Source: SURF-21 sp964592775
Lineage (GTDB): Bacteria > Actinomycetota > Geothermincolia > Geothermincolales > RBG-13-55-18
Direction of reading: 5' to 3'
DNA length: 27,503 bases
NCBI GenBank assembly: GCA_964592775.1
Contig: CAZQFX010000015.1
Location: 1 to 27,503 of the forward strand
The notes under the pieces were generated by a model that saw only the letters and a program-made list of their open reading frames with translations, ran no database searches and was not told the DNA's origin. The position numbers were made by a program, and so were the translations under genes. Of the stretch, positions 1 to 6,855 are shown piece by piece. The stretch's first letter is position 1; the number at the start of each line of letters is the position of its first letter.

Positions 1-604
1 TGTAGCTGACGCACAATCCATGCTCGTTCATCCCGTCGTGGCATCCCGCCAGGGGAGCGATGGTCACGTTAAGGCTCGCAGCGGTCTCCGCCGGCTTGCA
101 CAGGCGGGCTACGTAGTAAGGCTGGAAGAACTGGGGGTAGTCGAAGTTCTTCATGACTATCGGCTCCCCGATGGCGCTTCTTTCCGCGTCCACCGCGGCG
201 GCCGTGCACGCGCCCAGGCGGTAGTTCGCGCGCGCCAGTACGAGTTCTCCCGAAAGGATCAGGAAAAGAACGGACTCATCGATGTCCGCGCCCCTGGCGA
301 TGCCCTCCATGCGGATCTTCTGGCGGGGGCAGTATTCCGAAACGTCGCTCCACATCTCGCCTACCGCCCGGCGCATGGCCATGCTCATGTATACCTTCAG
401 GGGAAGCAGGGCCGGTTTCTGCACCTGGAATGCCTCCGCCTGGTGGAGGTTGGCGGCGAGACGCTGGATGGCTTCCCTCATCTGGAGCCCCTGCTGGTAT
501 CCCATCTCGTAGTGGTCGCCGCGCAGGTCGAAGAGGCGCACCTGGCGTTTTCCCAGCGTATTCCCCTCTCCGGAGGTAGTCCCCATGTCCAGCAGATCGA
601 GCAT
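1..604 (-). CDS. C45-type autoproteolytic acyltransferase/amidase, N-terminal part (runs off window)
   Basis: Read on the minus strand from an ATG at 604 preceded by GAGAGGGG, this frame stays open for 201 codons to the left edge, so the C-terminus is missing. The segment GACTAAAVDAE with Cys133, followed by GEPIVMKNFDYP, matches the autocatalytic cleavage site of the acyl-CoA:6-aminopenicillanate acyltransferase / peptidase C45 family, an N-terminal-nucleophile hydrolase fold. In that family the proenzyme cuts itself before the Cys, which then becomes the nucleophile for acyl or amide transfer. The preceding ~130 residues, including a LRGDHYEMGYQQG segment, fit the propeptide region. The physiological substrate cannot be told from sequence; bacterial members are not necessarily penicillin enzymes. 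It diverges from the ADP-ribosylglycohydrolase gene across a ~155-base spacer. Confidence 0.8.
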   Translation of the reverse strand, partial: MLDLLDMGTTSGEGNTLGKRQVRLFDLRGDHYEMGYQQGLQMREAIQRLAANLHQAEAFQVQKPALLPLKVYMSMAMRRAVGEMWSDVSEYCPRQKIRMEGIARGADIDESVLFLILSGELVLARANYRLGACTAAAVDAERSAIGEPIVMKNFDYPQFFQPYYVARLCKPAETAASLNVTIAPLAGCHDGMNEHGLCVSY

Positions 605-720
605 GTTCCCCTCTCGACGAGCCGGTATGACCTGAACCCGAGAATATATTAACCCATAAGGTGTTCTTCTGCGAGAAGTGTGGGTGGGCGGGCCGCCATG
701 CTTCGCGGACGACAACATCC

Positions 721-726
721 TATAAT
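721..726 (+). promoter_or_regulatory. -10 element (TATAAT) upstream of ADP-ribosylglycohydrolase gene
   Basis: A perfect TATAAT lies 33 bases before the ATG at 760. No strong TTGACA-like box is present 16-18 bases upstream, so the -35 is weak or the promoter needs an activator. The spacer 605-759 also has to hold the promoter of the divergent acyltransferase gene. Confidence 0.55.
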
Positions 727-759
727 CGTCATATATGAGATGGTGAAGGAGTGATATCG

Positions 760-1707
760 ATGGGAACGGAAAGCGGCTTGGATGTGGAACGCTTCAAGGG
801 TTCTCTCCTGGGTCTGGCCGTGGGTGACGCGCTGGGCATGCCGGTGGAGGGCATGCGCGCCTCGGCCATAAGGGACCGGGTCGGAAAGGTGCGCGATTTC
901 ATGGATGCCCCCTGGAGACTACTGAAAGCCGGGCAGTGGACGGACGACACCAAGATGATGCTATGCCATGCCCGCAGCATCGCCAGGACGGGCCGCTTCG
1001 ATATCGAGGACACCGCCCGCGAGTTCATCGCCTGGTTCGAGTCAAACGACTGGAGGGGCATAGGGGGGGCCACCTACGAATCCGTCCAGCGCCTGCGCGA
1101 GGGGGTATCGCCGGCGCGGAGCGGCATGCGGGGGGATATGGCGGCAGGCAACGGAGCTGCCATGCGCATCGCTCCCGTCGGGCTGCTGGATTGCTACGAC
1201 CTCGACTGCTTGAGGGAGGATGCCGGGGCGGCGGCGGCTATCACCCACGATAATCCCGAGGCGGTAGCGGGATGCCGGGCCGTCGCCTACGCCGTGGCCA
1301 GGGCGTCGCGGGGAGACCTCGATCCCGCTTCCCTGCTCTCCGATGCGGCGGAGTTCATCGGGCCGTGCGGGACGGCGGATCACCTGCGCCTGGCCGCGAG
1401 TCTCCTCGACAAGGACATGGTGGTCGATGAAGCCCTGGCGAGGCTGGGCACGAGCGGCTACGTGGTCCATACCGTGGCCAGCGCCTTCTTCTGTTTCCTG
1501 CGCACCCCGCACGATTTCGAGGAAACCGTAGCCAGCGCCGTGGAAGGAGGGCTCGACGCCGACACCACCGGCGCGGTCGCAGGCGCGATAAGCGGCGCCT
1601 TCAACGGCCTGGGCTCCATCCCGGCGCGATGGCGGGACAACGTGGAAGCGGCGGACGAGATAACGGGGCTTGCTGTGCGCATCTTCGAACTGGCCCGGCA
1701 ACCATGA
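760..1707 (+). CDS. ADP-ribosylglycohydrolase family protein (DraG/ARH-like)
   Basis: A 315-residue protein with the full signature of the dinuclear-Mg ADP-ribosylglycohydrolase fold. The N-terminal GSLLGLAVGDALGMP is present, WTDDT at residues 60-64 supplies metal ligands, GAAMRIAPVGL lies mid-protein, and DADTTG at 266-271 is followed by a Gly/Ala-rich helix and GLGSIPARW. Family members remove ADP-ribose from proteins, nucleic acids or small molecules; DraG reactivates nitrogenase reductase, but no nitrogenase genes are nearby, so the target is unknown. A GTG at 751 is in frame, but AAGGAG at 746-751 sits 8 bases before the ATG at 760, which favours the ATG. The length is normal for the family and the gene looks intact. 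It appears monocistronic. Confidence 0.88.
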   Translation: MGTESGLDVERFKGSLLGLAVGDALGMPVEGMRASAIRDRVGKVRDFMDAPWRLLKAGQWTDDTKMMLCHARSIARTGRFDIEDTAREFIAWFESNDWRGIGGATYESVQRLREGVSPARSGMRGDMAAGNGAAMRIAPVGLLDCYDLDCLREDAGAAAAITHDNPEAVAGCRAVAYAVARASRGDLDPASLLSDAAEFIGPCGTADHLRLAASLLDKDMVVDEALARLGTSGYVVHTVASAFFCFLRTPHDFEETVASAVEGGLDADTTGAVAGAISGAFNGLGSIPARWRDNVEAADEITGLAVRIFELARQP

Positions 1708-1889
1708 CAGAGATCCCTCCGGGCTAAAGGATGCTCCCTTCGGTTACGATGTACCTATTGTCTCTTGGATAGCGGGGAATCGATGTGATACGGGCCTCCT
1801 GGTGCCGGTTTGAAGTGATACCACCGGGAAAGAATAGATAGTGAGGGATACGACAGCTAGAGATACCTCGAGAAAGGAGGGGAACGCAT

Positions 1890-2030
1890 ATGGAGACGCC
1901 GGAGATCGAGTTTCTTCTCTACCTGCTGACCCGTTACATGAAGAACAATTCCATCGACGTGTCGAAGGTAACGGTCGCGGAGCTTCTGGAGAACATCAAC
2001 GTCAACCTGACTCCCATAGGCGGGGGCTAG
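1890..2030 (+). CDS. Small hypothetical protein, 46 residues, strong SD
   Basis: The frame runs METPEIEFLLYLLTRYMKNN and ends NVNLTPIGGG before a TAG stop. The supporting evidence is an almost ideal SD, AAAGGAGG at 1873-1880, 9 bases before the ATG. The composition is protein-like: an amphipathic N-terminal segment, a second likely helix (VTVAELLENI) and a flexible triple-Gly end. There is no signal peptide, cysteine or recognisable motif. It stands alone about 180 bases after the ADP-ribosylglycohydrolase gene; TTGAAG (1810) and TAGATA (1835) could be a weak promoter. I do not recognise the family. A repeat cluster begins 18 bases after its stop. Confidence 0.55.
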   Translation: METPEIEFLLYLLTRYMKNNSIDVSKVTVAELLENINVNLTPIGGG

Positions 2031-2047
2031 CGTATCGTCCGTCGACA

Positions 2048-2165
2048 TAAATCCCACTTGGGGTCAGCCCTGGAACGGGATCGGTAAATCCCACTTGGGG
2101 TCCACTTGGTAAATCCCACTTGGGGTCAGCCCTGGAACGGGATCGGCAGGGGTCAGCCCTGGAAA
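2048..2165 (-). repeat. REP-like repeat cluster, locus 1 (two full and two partial units)
   Basis: Units of the form TAAATCCCACTTGGGGTCAG followed by CCCTGGAACGGGATCGG occur at 2048-2084 and 2110-2146. A shortened unit occupies 2085-2109 and a partial one 2147-2165. The outer ATCCC and GGGAT can pair, giving a small hairpin per unit. The same family recurs at 8129-8163, 19089-19195 and 21754-21817, always between genes. Confidence 0.85.
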
Positions 2166-2244
2166 TACGCCCCCAAATACTCCCCCAAATACTATATGTT
2201 GCGTCGCCCGTCGCTGAAGATTTACCCAAGAAAATAGCGACCAG

Positions 2245-2295
2245 CATTTTCGTCCTCCGTGGTGTCGCGGCCGCGCGACATGTGTGACTGACCAC
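2245..2295 (-). repeat. Dispersed ~50-bp repeat family 2, copy A
   Basis: Read on the minus strand: GGTCAGTCACAC, then ATGTCGCGCGGCCGCGACAC, then CACGGAGGACGAAAAT. It aligns along its length with copies at 2326-2374 and 7940-7988. It forms an inverted pair with copy B, with 30 bases between them. The family has a short open frame (MSRGRDTTEDEN-like), but each copy continues differently, so it is treated as a repeat rather than a gene. Confidence 0.7.
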
Positions 2296-2325
2296 ATCTT
2301 ATGGCTGCTCCGTACATCTATTCCC

Positions 2326-2374
2326 GGCCAGTCCCTCATGCCGCAAGGTCGCGGCACCAGCAAAGGATGAAAAC
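2326..2374 (+). repeat. Dispersed ~50-bp repeat family 2, copy B
   Basis: GGCCAGTCCCTC, then ATGCCGCAAGGTCGCGGCAC, then CAGCAAAGGATGAAAAC. It is more diverged than copies A and C but collinear with them. With copy A it makes a head-to-head inverted arrangement spanning 2245-2374. Confidence 0.6.
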
Positions 2375-2576
2375 AGCTTCGCGCCATGAATGGGAAACAA
2401 GATATGGTACCGCAAAGGCTATTTTCGGAACAGCCTGTCAGATTTCTCGTCGTTACGGGAGCGCCGATACGGCATGCCCGCCCGGCCTACACGGTGCGGA
2501 ACGCCGCGCGAGAGGATGCTGCGCTAATCGCGCGCCGAGATACCCCGCCACCCGCACTTCCCGCACAGGAACCTGC

Positions 2577-2582
2577 TATACT
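2577..2582 (+). promoter_or_regulatory. Extended -10 (TGC-TATACT) before the flavoenzyme gene
   Basis: TATACT preceded by TG one base upstream (2574-2575) is a good extended -10 element; the -35 region is poor, as expected for extended promoters. It would give a leader of about 165 bases before 2757. Confidence 0.4.
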
Positions 2583-2756
2583 ATATCACGTTGTTCATGG
2601 CTAAAAGCGCAGGAAGGAGCTCGGATGGAGCGTTCCCGGAAAGCGCGGCGCGCCATCCGGCAGGCGGCGCCTACGCGGGCCGTGAAAGCGGGGCGGGAGC
2701 GATATCAAGCCGCTACTCCTTTGCCAAGGAATTGATGGAAATCGAGCCGAAAGGGG

Positions 2757-4769
2757 ATGAGGTCTTTGTTGAAGAAGCTGCTTACACCGCTGAGAATCGG
2801 GGACCTGGAGCTGCGCAACCGCATCGTGATGACCGCGATGCACCTCAACTACACCCCCGACGGCAGGGTGAACGACCGCATCTGCGCCTTCTACGAGGAG
2901 AGGTCGCGGGGGGGCGCCGGCCTCATCATCGTGGGCGGATGCACCATAAACGACGTCTCCGGCGCCACGTGGTTGCTGGACATGCGCGACGATTCCTGTA
3001 TCGAAGGCCATGCCATCCTGGCGGACGCCATCAAGAAGCAGGGCGCGGCGGCGGCCTGCCAGCTCTACCACGCCGGGCGATATTCCCATTCCATCGGCAT
3101 GGAGGGACGGCAAGCCCTGGCCCCCTCCGCCGTACGCTCCCGCTTCACCAAGGAGGAGCCGCGAGAGATGACCCCGGAGGATATCGAGCGGACCAAGCTC
3201 GACTACGCCGCAGCCGCCCGACGCGTGAAGGAGGCTGGATATGACCTGGTGGAGGTGCTCGCCTGTACCGGCTACCTCATTCCCCAGTTCATGTCCCCTA
3301 CCATCAACCTGCGCGAGGACGAGTACGGCGGTTCTCTCGAGAACCGCATGCGCTTCGGGTTGGAGGTGGCAGACGCCGTGCGCGAGGCGGTGGGTCCCCG
3401 CTACCCCGTGAGCTTCCGCATAGACGGCCACGACTACATGGAGGGGGGCAATACCAACCGGGAATGGTCTCTCTTCGCGGCCGAGCTGGAGAAGCACGGC
3501 GTAGACGTGATCAACGTCACCGGCGGATGGCACGAGACCAGGGTGCCCCAGTTGCCCATGTCGGTCCCGCGTGCCGGCCTCGCCTACCTCGCGGCCGGGG
3601 TCAAGAAAAAGGTGGGCATACCGGTCATCGCCTCCAACCGCGTCAACGACGTCTTCGTGGCGGACGAGATCCTGCGCATGGGCCTGGCCGACCTGGTGAC
3701 CATGGCCCGTGCCCTCATCGCCGATCCCTACCTGGCGGAAAAGGCCTACGAGGGACGCTATGAGGCCATCACCCACTGCATCGGCTGCAACCAGGGCTGT
3801 TTCGACCACGTCTTCTACCTGCAGCCGGTTACCTGCACCCTCAATCCCCGCGCCGGCCGGGAACTCGAATATAAGGTGGTGACGCCAAAAAAAGTCAAGC
3901 GGGTCGCGGTGGTGGGCGGCGGCCCCGCGGGCATGAAGGCCGCGCTCACCGCGGCGGAGCGCGGACACGAGGTGGCCCTGTTCGAAAGGAGCGGCGTCCT
4001 CGGCGGCCAGCTTAACCTGGCGGCCATACCCCCGGGGCGGGAGGAATTCTGGACGGCGGTTGACGACCTGGACATCCAATTGGACGGCGCCGGCGTCGAG
4101 CTTCGCCTGGAGACCGAGGCCACGGCTGACCTGCTTGAGAGCGAAGGTTACGACGCCGTTGTGGTGGCCACCGGCGCACGCCAGGTCGTGCCCTTCATCC
4201 CCGGCATCGACGGCCCCAATGTGCTCATGGCCTGGGACGTGCTGGGCGGCCGGGAGGACCCCGAGGGCGAGAATATCGTGATCATCGGCGGCGGCGCCGT
4301 GGGCTCGGAAACGGGGATGTACGTGGCGAGCATCGGGACGATTTCCCCCGACACCCTTTTCTACCTCTTCGTGAACGACGCCGAGGATGCCGAAACCCTG
4401 AAGGAGCTGTGCGGCAACGGCATCAAGAAGGTCACCGTGGTGGAGATGCTGGACAAGGTCTGCCGCGACGTCGGCATATCCACGCGCTGGACCATCCTGC
4501 AGGACATGCGCAACCTGGGGATCACGATGCGCAGGAACGCCGTCGCCAGGCGCATCGAGGCGGATCGCGTCGTAGTCGAAGTAAACGGCGCGGAAGAGGA
4601 GATCCCAGCGGACACGGTGATCGTCGCCGCCGGCTCCTGCCCCGCGGGCGAGTTGTACGACGAACTACTGCAAGCGGGCATGGAGGTCTATCTCGTGGGG
4701 GACGCCAGGGAAGCCCGTAAGGCCATCGAGGCCATACAAGAGGGATACGAGGTCGGGCTCTCGATCTGA
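2757..4769 (+). CDS. NADH:flavin oxidoreductase / 2,4-dienoyl-CoA reductase-like Fe-S flavoenzyme
   Basis: A 670-residue protein with the complete architecture of the FadH / 2-enoate reductase family. An FMN TIM barrel (about 1-370) starts LLTPLRIGDLELRNRIVM and contains ACTGYLIPQFMSP near residues 169-181. A [4Fe-4S] motif C341-x2-C344-x3-C348-x11-C360 follows. The C-terminal half has an FAD site (VAVVGGGPAGM, 384-393) and a second dinucleotide site (VIIGGGAVGSE). Such enzymes pass electrons from NAD(P)H through FAD and the cluster to FMN to reduce an activated C=C bond of an enoate, enoyl-CoA or related compound. The substrate is not identifiable. The ATG at 2757 abuts AAAGGGG with no spacing; TTG codons at 2766 and 2769 are better spaced and would begin at the usual family N-terminus. 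It is transcribed alone. Confidence 0.88.
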   Translation: MRSLLKKLLTPLRIGDLELRNRIVMTAMHLNYTPDGRVNDRICAFYEERSRGGAGLIIVGGCTINDVSGATWLLDMRDDSCIEGHAILADAIKKQGAAAACQLYHAGRYSHSIGMEGRQALAPSAVRSRFTKEEPREMTPEDIERTKLDYAAAARRVKEAGYDLVEVLACTGYLIPQFMSPTINLREDEYGGSLENRMRFGLEVADAVREAVGPRYPVSFRIDGHDYMEGGNTNREWSLFAAELEKHGVDVINVTGGWHETRVPQLPMSVPRAGLAYLAAGVKKKVGIPVIASNRVNDVFVADEILRMGLADLVTMARALIADPYLAEKAYEGRYEAITHCIGCNQGCFDHVFYLQPVTCTLNPRAGRELEYKVVTPKKVKRVAVVGGGPAGMKAALTAAERGHEVALFERSGVLGGQLNLAAIPPGREEFWTAVDDLDIQLDGAGVELRLETEATADLLESEGYDAVVVATGARQVVPFIPGIDGPNVLMAWDVLGGREDPEGENIVIIGGGAVGSETGMYVASIGTISPDTLFYLFVNDAEDAETLKELCGNGIKKVTVVEMLDKVCRDVGISTRWTILQDMRNLGITMRRNAVARRIEADRVVVEVNGAEEEIPADTVIVAAGSCPAGELYDELLQAGMEVYLVGDAREARKAIEAIQEGYEVGLSI

Positions 4770-4803
4770 TCGCAAAGGCCCGGCCGCCAAGCCCGCCGAC
4801 CGC

Positions 4804-5007
4804 TCAGCGCGAGGCTTTGTCCAACCGCTTGGCGATGCCGTTCCGCATCAGCGCGCTACCCGCGATGAACAGGATCCAGAGGAAGGTCGGAGCGGAGTGG
4901 ATTATCCAGCTCTTCGCGCCCATGTTTCGGCAAAAGATGAGCATCACGCAGACGAATCGATAGAATAAACCATCCCTTCTCGCGCGATGGCATGTCCCTC
5001 CCACCAA
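4804..5007 (-). CDS. Possible small membrane protein
   Basis: A 67-codon frame beginning at TTG 5007 contains one hydrophobic stretch (HSAPTFLWILFIAGSALM) followed by a basic tail (RNGIAKRLDKASR), a topology often seen in real small membrane proteins. There is no clear SD for the TTG, and internal ATGs could give 46- or 38-residue versions. It fills the spacer 4770-5092 between a plus-strand and a minus-strand gene. I do not recognise it and it may be chance; the rest of that spacer shows nothing. Confidence 0.25.
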   Translation of the reverse strand: MVGGTCHRARRDGLFYRFVCVMLIFCRNMGAKSWIIHSAPTFLWILFIAGSALMRNGIAKRLDKASR

Positions 5008-5092
5008 AGATCATGGCATCGTCCTTTTATGGATGGGTCTACCCCTTGCGGAGATCGTCAACCAGCACCAAGTAATGGTGATGCCACGCGGA

Positions 5093-5785
5093 TCAGATAT
5101 ACCCGTAACGCTCGAGGGTCTCCCGTGCGATCCTGGCCAGCTCGGAGATGAGGGCGTCCAACTCGTAGCCCTGCTCGACCACCAGGTCCAGCATCTCCTT
5201 CTGGCGTTGGGTGAGATTCCCTACCTTCTCCCTGCCTACCGTGCTCGCGTAGGAGATCATCACCGTCAGGGGCGTGCGCAGGTCATGGGATAATATGCTC
5301 CTGATCTTCTCCAGCGACTCCAGGGCTTCGCCGGCGTCCCGGGACGTAGCCCGTCCCCCACCCTTTTCCCCTTCCATCACGCCGCCTGGAGCCGCCGCTT
5401 CCACTCGGCCTCGGTTGATGTACTCCCATATCTCGGCCGGGAAGGCGTCCACGTCGACGGGCTTCTTCAGGAAGCCGTCAAACCTGGCATATACCTCCTC
5501 CCTCTCCTCCTCCTTTATGGAGGAACTCAAGGCTACGATGGGAACAGGTCGCAGGTCCGGCACCTCGCGCAGGCGTTCGACCACGGCACATCCGTTTATA
5601 CCCGGCAGGTGCAGGTCCAGCAGGATGAGATCCGGTGGCTTTCTACAGGCAAGCTCGATGCCCGCCTCCGGGTTGCCGGTGGATATGACCTCACAGTGCT
5701 CCCCTTCCAGCAACTGGCGGACGATCTCGCGCTCCACCGCGCTGTCATCGATGTAGAGTATGGTAGCTTTTGCGTTACCGGCCAT
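5093..5785 (-). CDS. Response-regulator receiver fused to a HisKA domain, no ATPase domain
   Basis: Residues 6-120 form a receiver domain, with acid-pocket D13/D14, phospho-acceptor D57 in LILLDLHLPG, a conserved Ser in VALSSS and Lys107/108 in FLKKP. After a Gly-rich linker (130-150), residues 155-220 form a histidine-kinase dimerisation/phosphotransfer helix pair with LSHDLRTPLTVM, placing the phospho-acceptor His at 167. The frame then ends, about 60 residues after that His, with no N, G1 or G2 boxes of a HATPase domain. The protein therefore cannot autophosphorylate by itself; it could receive phosphate from, or pair with, another kinase. The SD GGAGAGG precedes the ATG at 5785. No partner is adjacent. 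Truncation is possible, but no HATPase remnant is seen downstream. Confidence 0.85.
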   Translation of the reverse strand: MAGNAKATILYIDDSAVEREIVRQLLEGEHCEVISTGNPEAGIELACRKPPDLILLDLHLPGINGCAVVERLREVPDLRPVPIVALSSSIKEEEREEVYARFDGFLKKPVDVDAFPAEIWEYINRGRVEAAAPGGVMEGEKGGGRATSRDAGEALESLEKIRSILSHDLRTPLTVMISYASTVGREKVGNLTQRQKEMLDLVVEQGYELDALISELARIARETLERYGYI

Positions 5786-5871
5786 GACCTCTCCGTTTCT
5801 CGACGAACCCGGCCGTATGTAATATCGTCAGCCCGCCTGCATAGCATTAGCAACCCCTGACCCGCTTCATT

Positions 5872-5899
5872 TTGTCGCCAGCCGCAATTGCTTTATAAT
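5872..5899 (+). promoter_or_regulatory. Sigma-70-type promoter of the MBL-fold hydrolase
   Basis: TTGTCG (5872-5877), a 16-base spacer and TATAAT (5894-5899) precede the gene start at 5926 by 26 bases. Confidence 0.65.
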
Positions 5900-5925
5900 T
5901 CACCTGGACATACGAAAGGAAAGAG

Positions 5926-6564
5926 GTGTTTTTCTTGGATATCGTGACTTTTTCGGACTATGGATTCGGGGCCAATACCTACCTGGTGGTGAACGAGGAT
6001 TCCCGGAAGGCCGTGCTCGTGGACGCGGGTATCAGGGCGGAGGCGGTGCTCGAGTACCTGGAGGACAACGGCATCGAGCTGGCCGCCATCCTCCTCACCC
6101 ACGGCCACCCCGACCACCTCATCAGCCTCGACGATATCGCGCGGGCCACCGGCGCGCCCTCTTACATGCACGGCGAGGATGCGCAACTGCTCGCGTATAT
6201 CCCGCCCATGCTCCTGAACATGATGGGGCTGGACAAGCTCGAACTGCCCGAGGAGTTCCTCCCCCTGGAGGACGGCCAGGAGCTGGAGCTGGCGGGGATG
6301 AAGTTCAAGGTCTTCCATACGCCCGGGCATTCCGGCGGCAGCGTCTGTTTCCTCACCGACGGCGTGCTCTTCGCGGGCGACCTGGTCTTCCGCGGCTCCA
6401 TCGGGCGCACCGACTTTCCGGGAGGGTCCATGGATACCCTGCTGCAGTCGGTGAAGGAGAAGGTCTTCACCCTGCCCAGCGAGACGCGCATCCTGCCGGG
6501 GCACATGGACGCGACCGTCGTTGGCTGGGAGAAACGCACCAATCCCTTCCTCATGGGTATCTAG
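5926..6564 (+). CDS. Metallo-beta-lactamase-fold hydrolase (glyoxalase II-like)
   Basis: A 212-residue protein carrying the metal-binding signature THGHPDH (His59, His61, Asp63, His64). Further ligands lie in HTPGHSGG, in FAGDLVF and in the late LPGHMD. Length and order match the compact glyoxalase-II-like branch of MBL-fold hydrolases, which cleave thioesters or related bonds with two metal ions. The exact substrate is unknown. The start could be GTG 5926 or TTG 5935; the second places AGAGGTG 6 bases upstream and gives an N-terminus of MDIVTF. It has its own promoter at 5872-5899. A perfect 15-bp hairpin overlaps its stop codon. Confidence 0.85.
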   Translation: MFFLDIVTFSDYGFGANTYLVVNEDSRKAVLVDAGIRAEAVLEYLEDNGIELAAILLTHGHPDHLISLDDIARATGAPSYMHGEDAQLLAYIPPMLLNMMGLDKLELPEEFLPLEDGQELELAGMKFKVFHTPGHSGGSVCFLTDGVLFAGDLVFRGSIGRTDFPGGSMDTLLQSVKEKVFTLPSETRILPGHMDATVVGWEKRTNPFLMGI

Positions 6565-6598
6565 CGCACCGTCCCTAATATAGGGGACGGTGCGCTAG
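6561..6598 (+). terminator. Perfect 15-bp hairpin overlapping the stop codon
   Basis: CTAGCGCACCGTCCC (6561-6575) and GGGACGGTGCGCTAG (6584-6598) are perfectly complementary around an 8-base loop. The TAG stop of the hydrolase lies in the left arm. There is no U-run, so it is not a classical intrinsic terminator. It may act as an mRNA 3'-end stabiliser, a weak terminator, or be an inserted palindromic repeat. Confidence 0.5.
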
Positions 6599-6639
6599 CC
6601 GGGGGCGGGGCTTGCGATAACCTTCCCCCTAAGCCGCGG

Positions 6640-6708
6640 AATCCGGGCGGACAGACAGGGGTGGTGCGGGGCGTAAGTTTGCTCGTATGCCATACTTATC
6701 CCCGGATT
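6640..6708 (+). other. Possible structured leader RNA before the K+ channel gene
   Basis: AATCCGGG (6640-6647) pairs perfectly with CCCGGATT (6701-6708). Inside, TAAGT (6674-6678) can pair with ACTTA (6694-6698), and CCGC/GCGG (6634-6637 / 6715-6718) can close the base. The spacer 6599-6855 has no other gene-like signal. I do not see the conserved blocks of the c-di-AMP (ydaO) riboswitch, the obvious candidate class for a potassium channel. Confidence 0.25.
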
Positions 6709-6855
6709 GTCTCTGCGGCGGCGGCCTTCGGTCTGGCTCGATCAAAGAGGACTATCACCCCTACATGGCAAAGAAATTTACATGGGGCTCCCGCTCACGG
6801 AGAAGCAGCCGTCCCCGGGCGTGATCGCGCAGGGAGAACCAGAAAGGGAACCGGT

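Larger units (their letters stand above)
2031..2756. other. Repeat-rich spacer of about 725 bases
   Basis: This stretch carries a REP-like cluster (2048-2165), a short tandem duplication of CCCCCAAATAC (about 2167-2190) and an inverted pair of a second repeat family (2245-2374). A probable promoter for the downstream flavoenzyme lies at 2577-2582. Open frames here (2301-2735, 2386-2604, 2591-3244) have no SD, no motif and either cross the repeats or shadow the next gene, so no protein is called. Confidence 0.7.

Noticed and set aside
20..652. Long plus-strand open frame at the left end
   Set aside because: It overlaps the minus-strand acyltransferase, which has a recognisable catalytic motif; the plus frame has no SD or motif.
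2601..4079. 492-codon minus-strand open frame
   Set aside because: It is antisense to the flavoenzyme gene and His/Gly/Arg-rich, as expected for a shadow frame in GC-rich DNA.
6661..6855. 65-residue N-terminal extension of the K+ channel
   Set aside because: There is no SD at its start, it is not channel-like and it overlaps the structured leader; the ATG at 6856 has an SD and precedes the first membrane helix.
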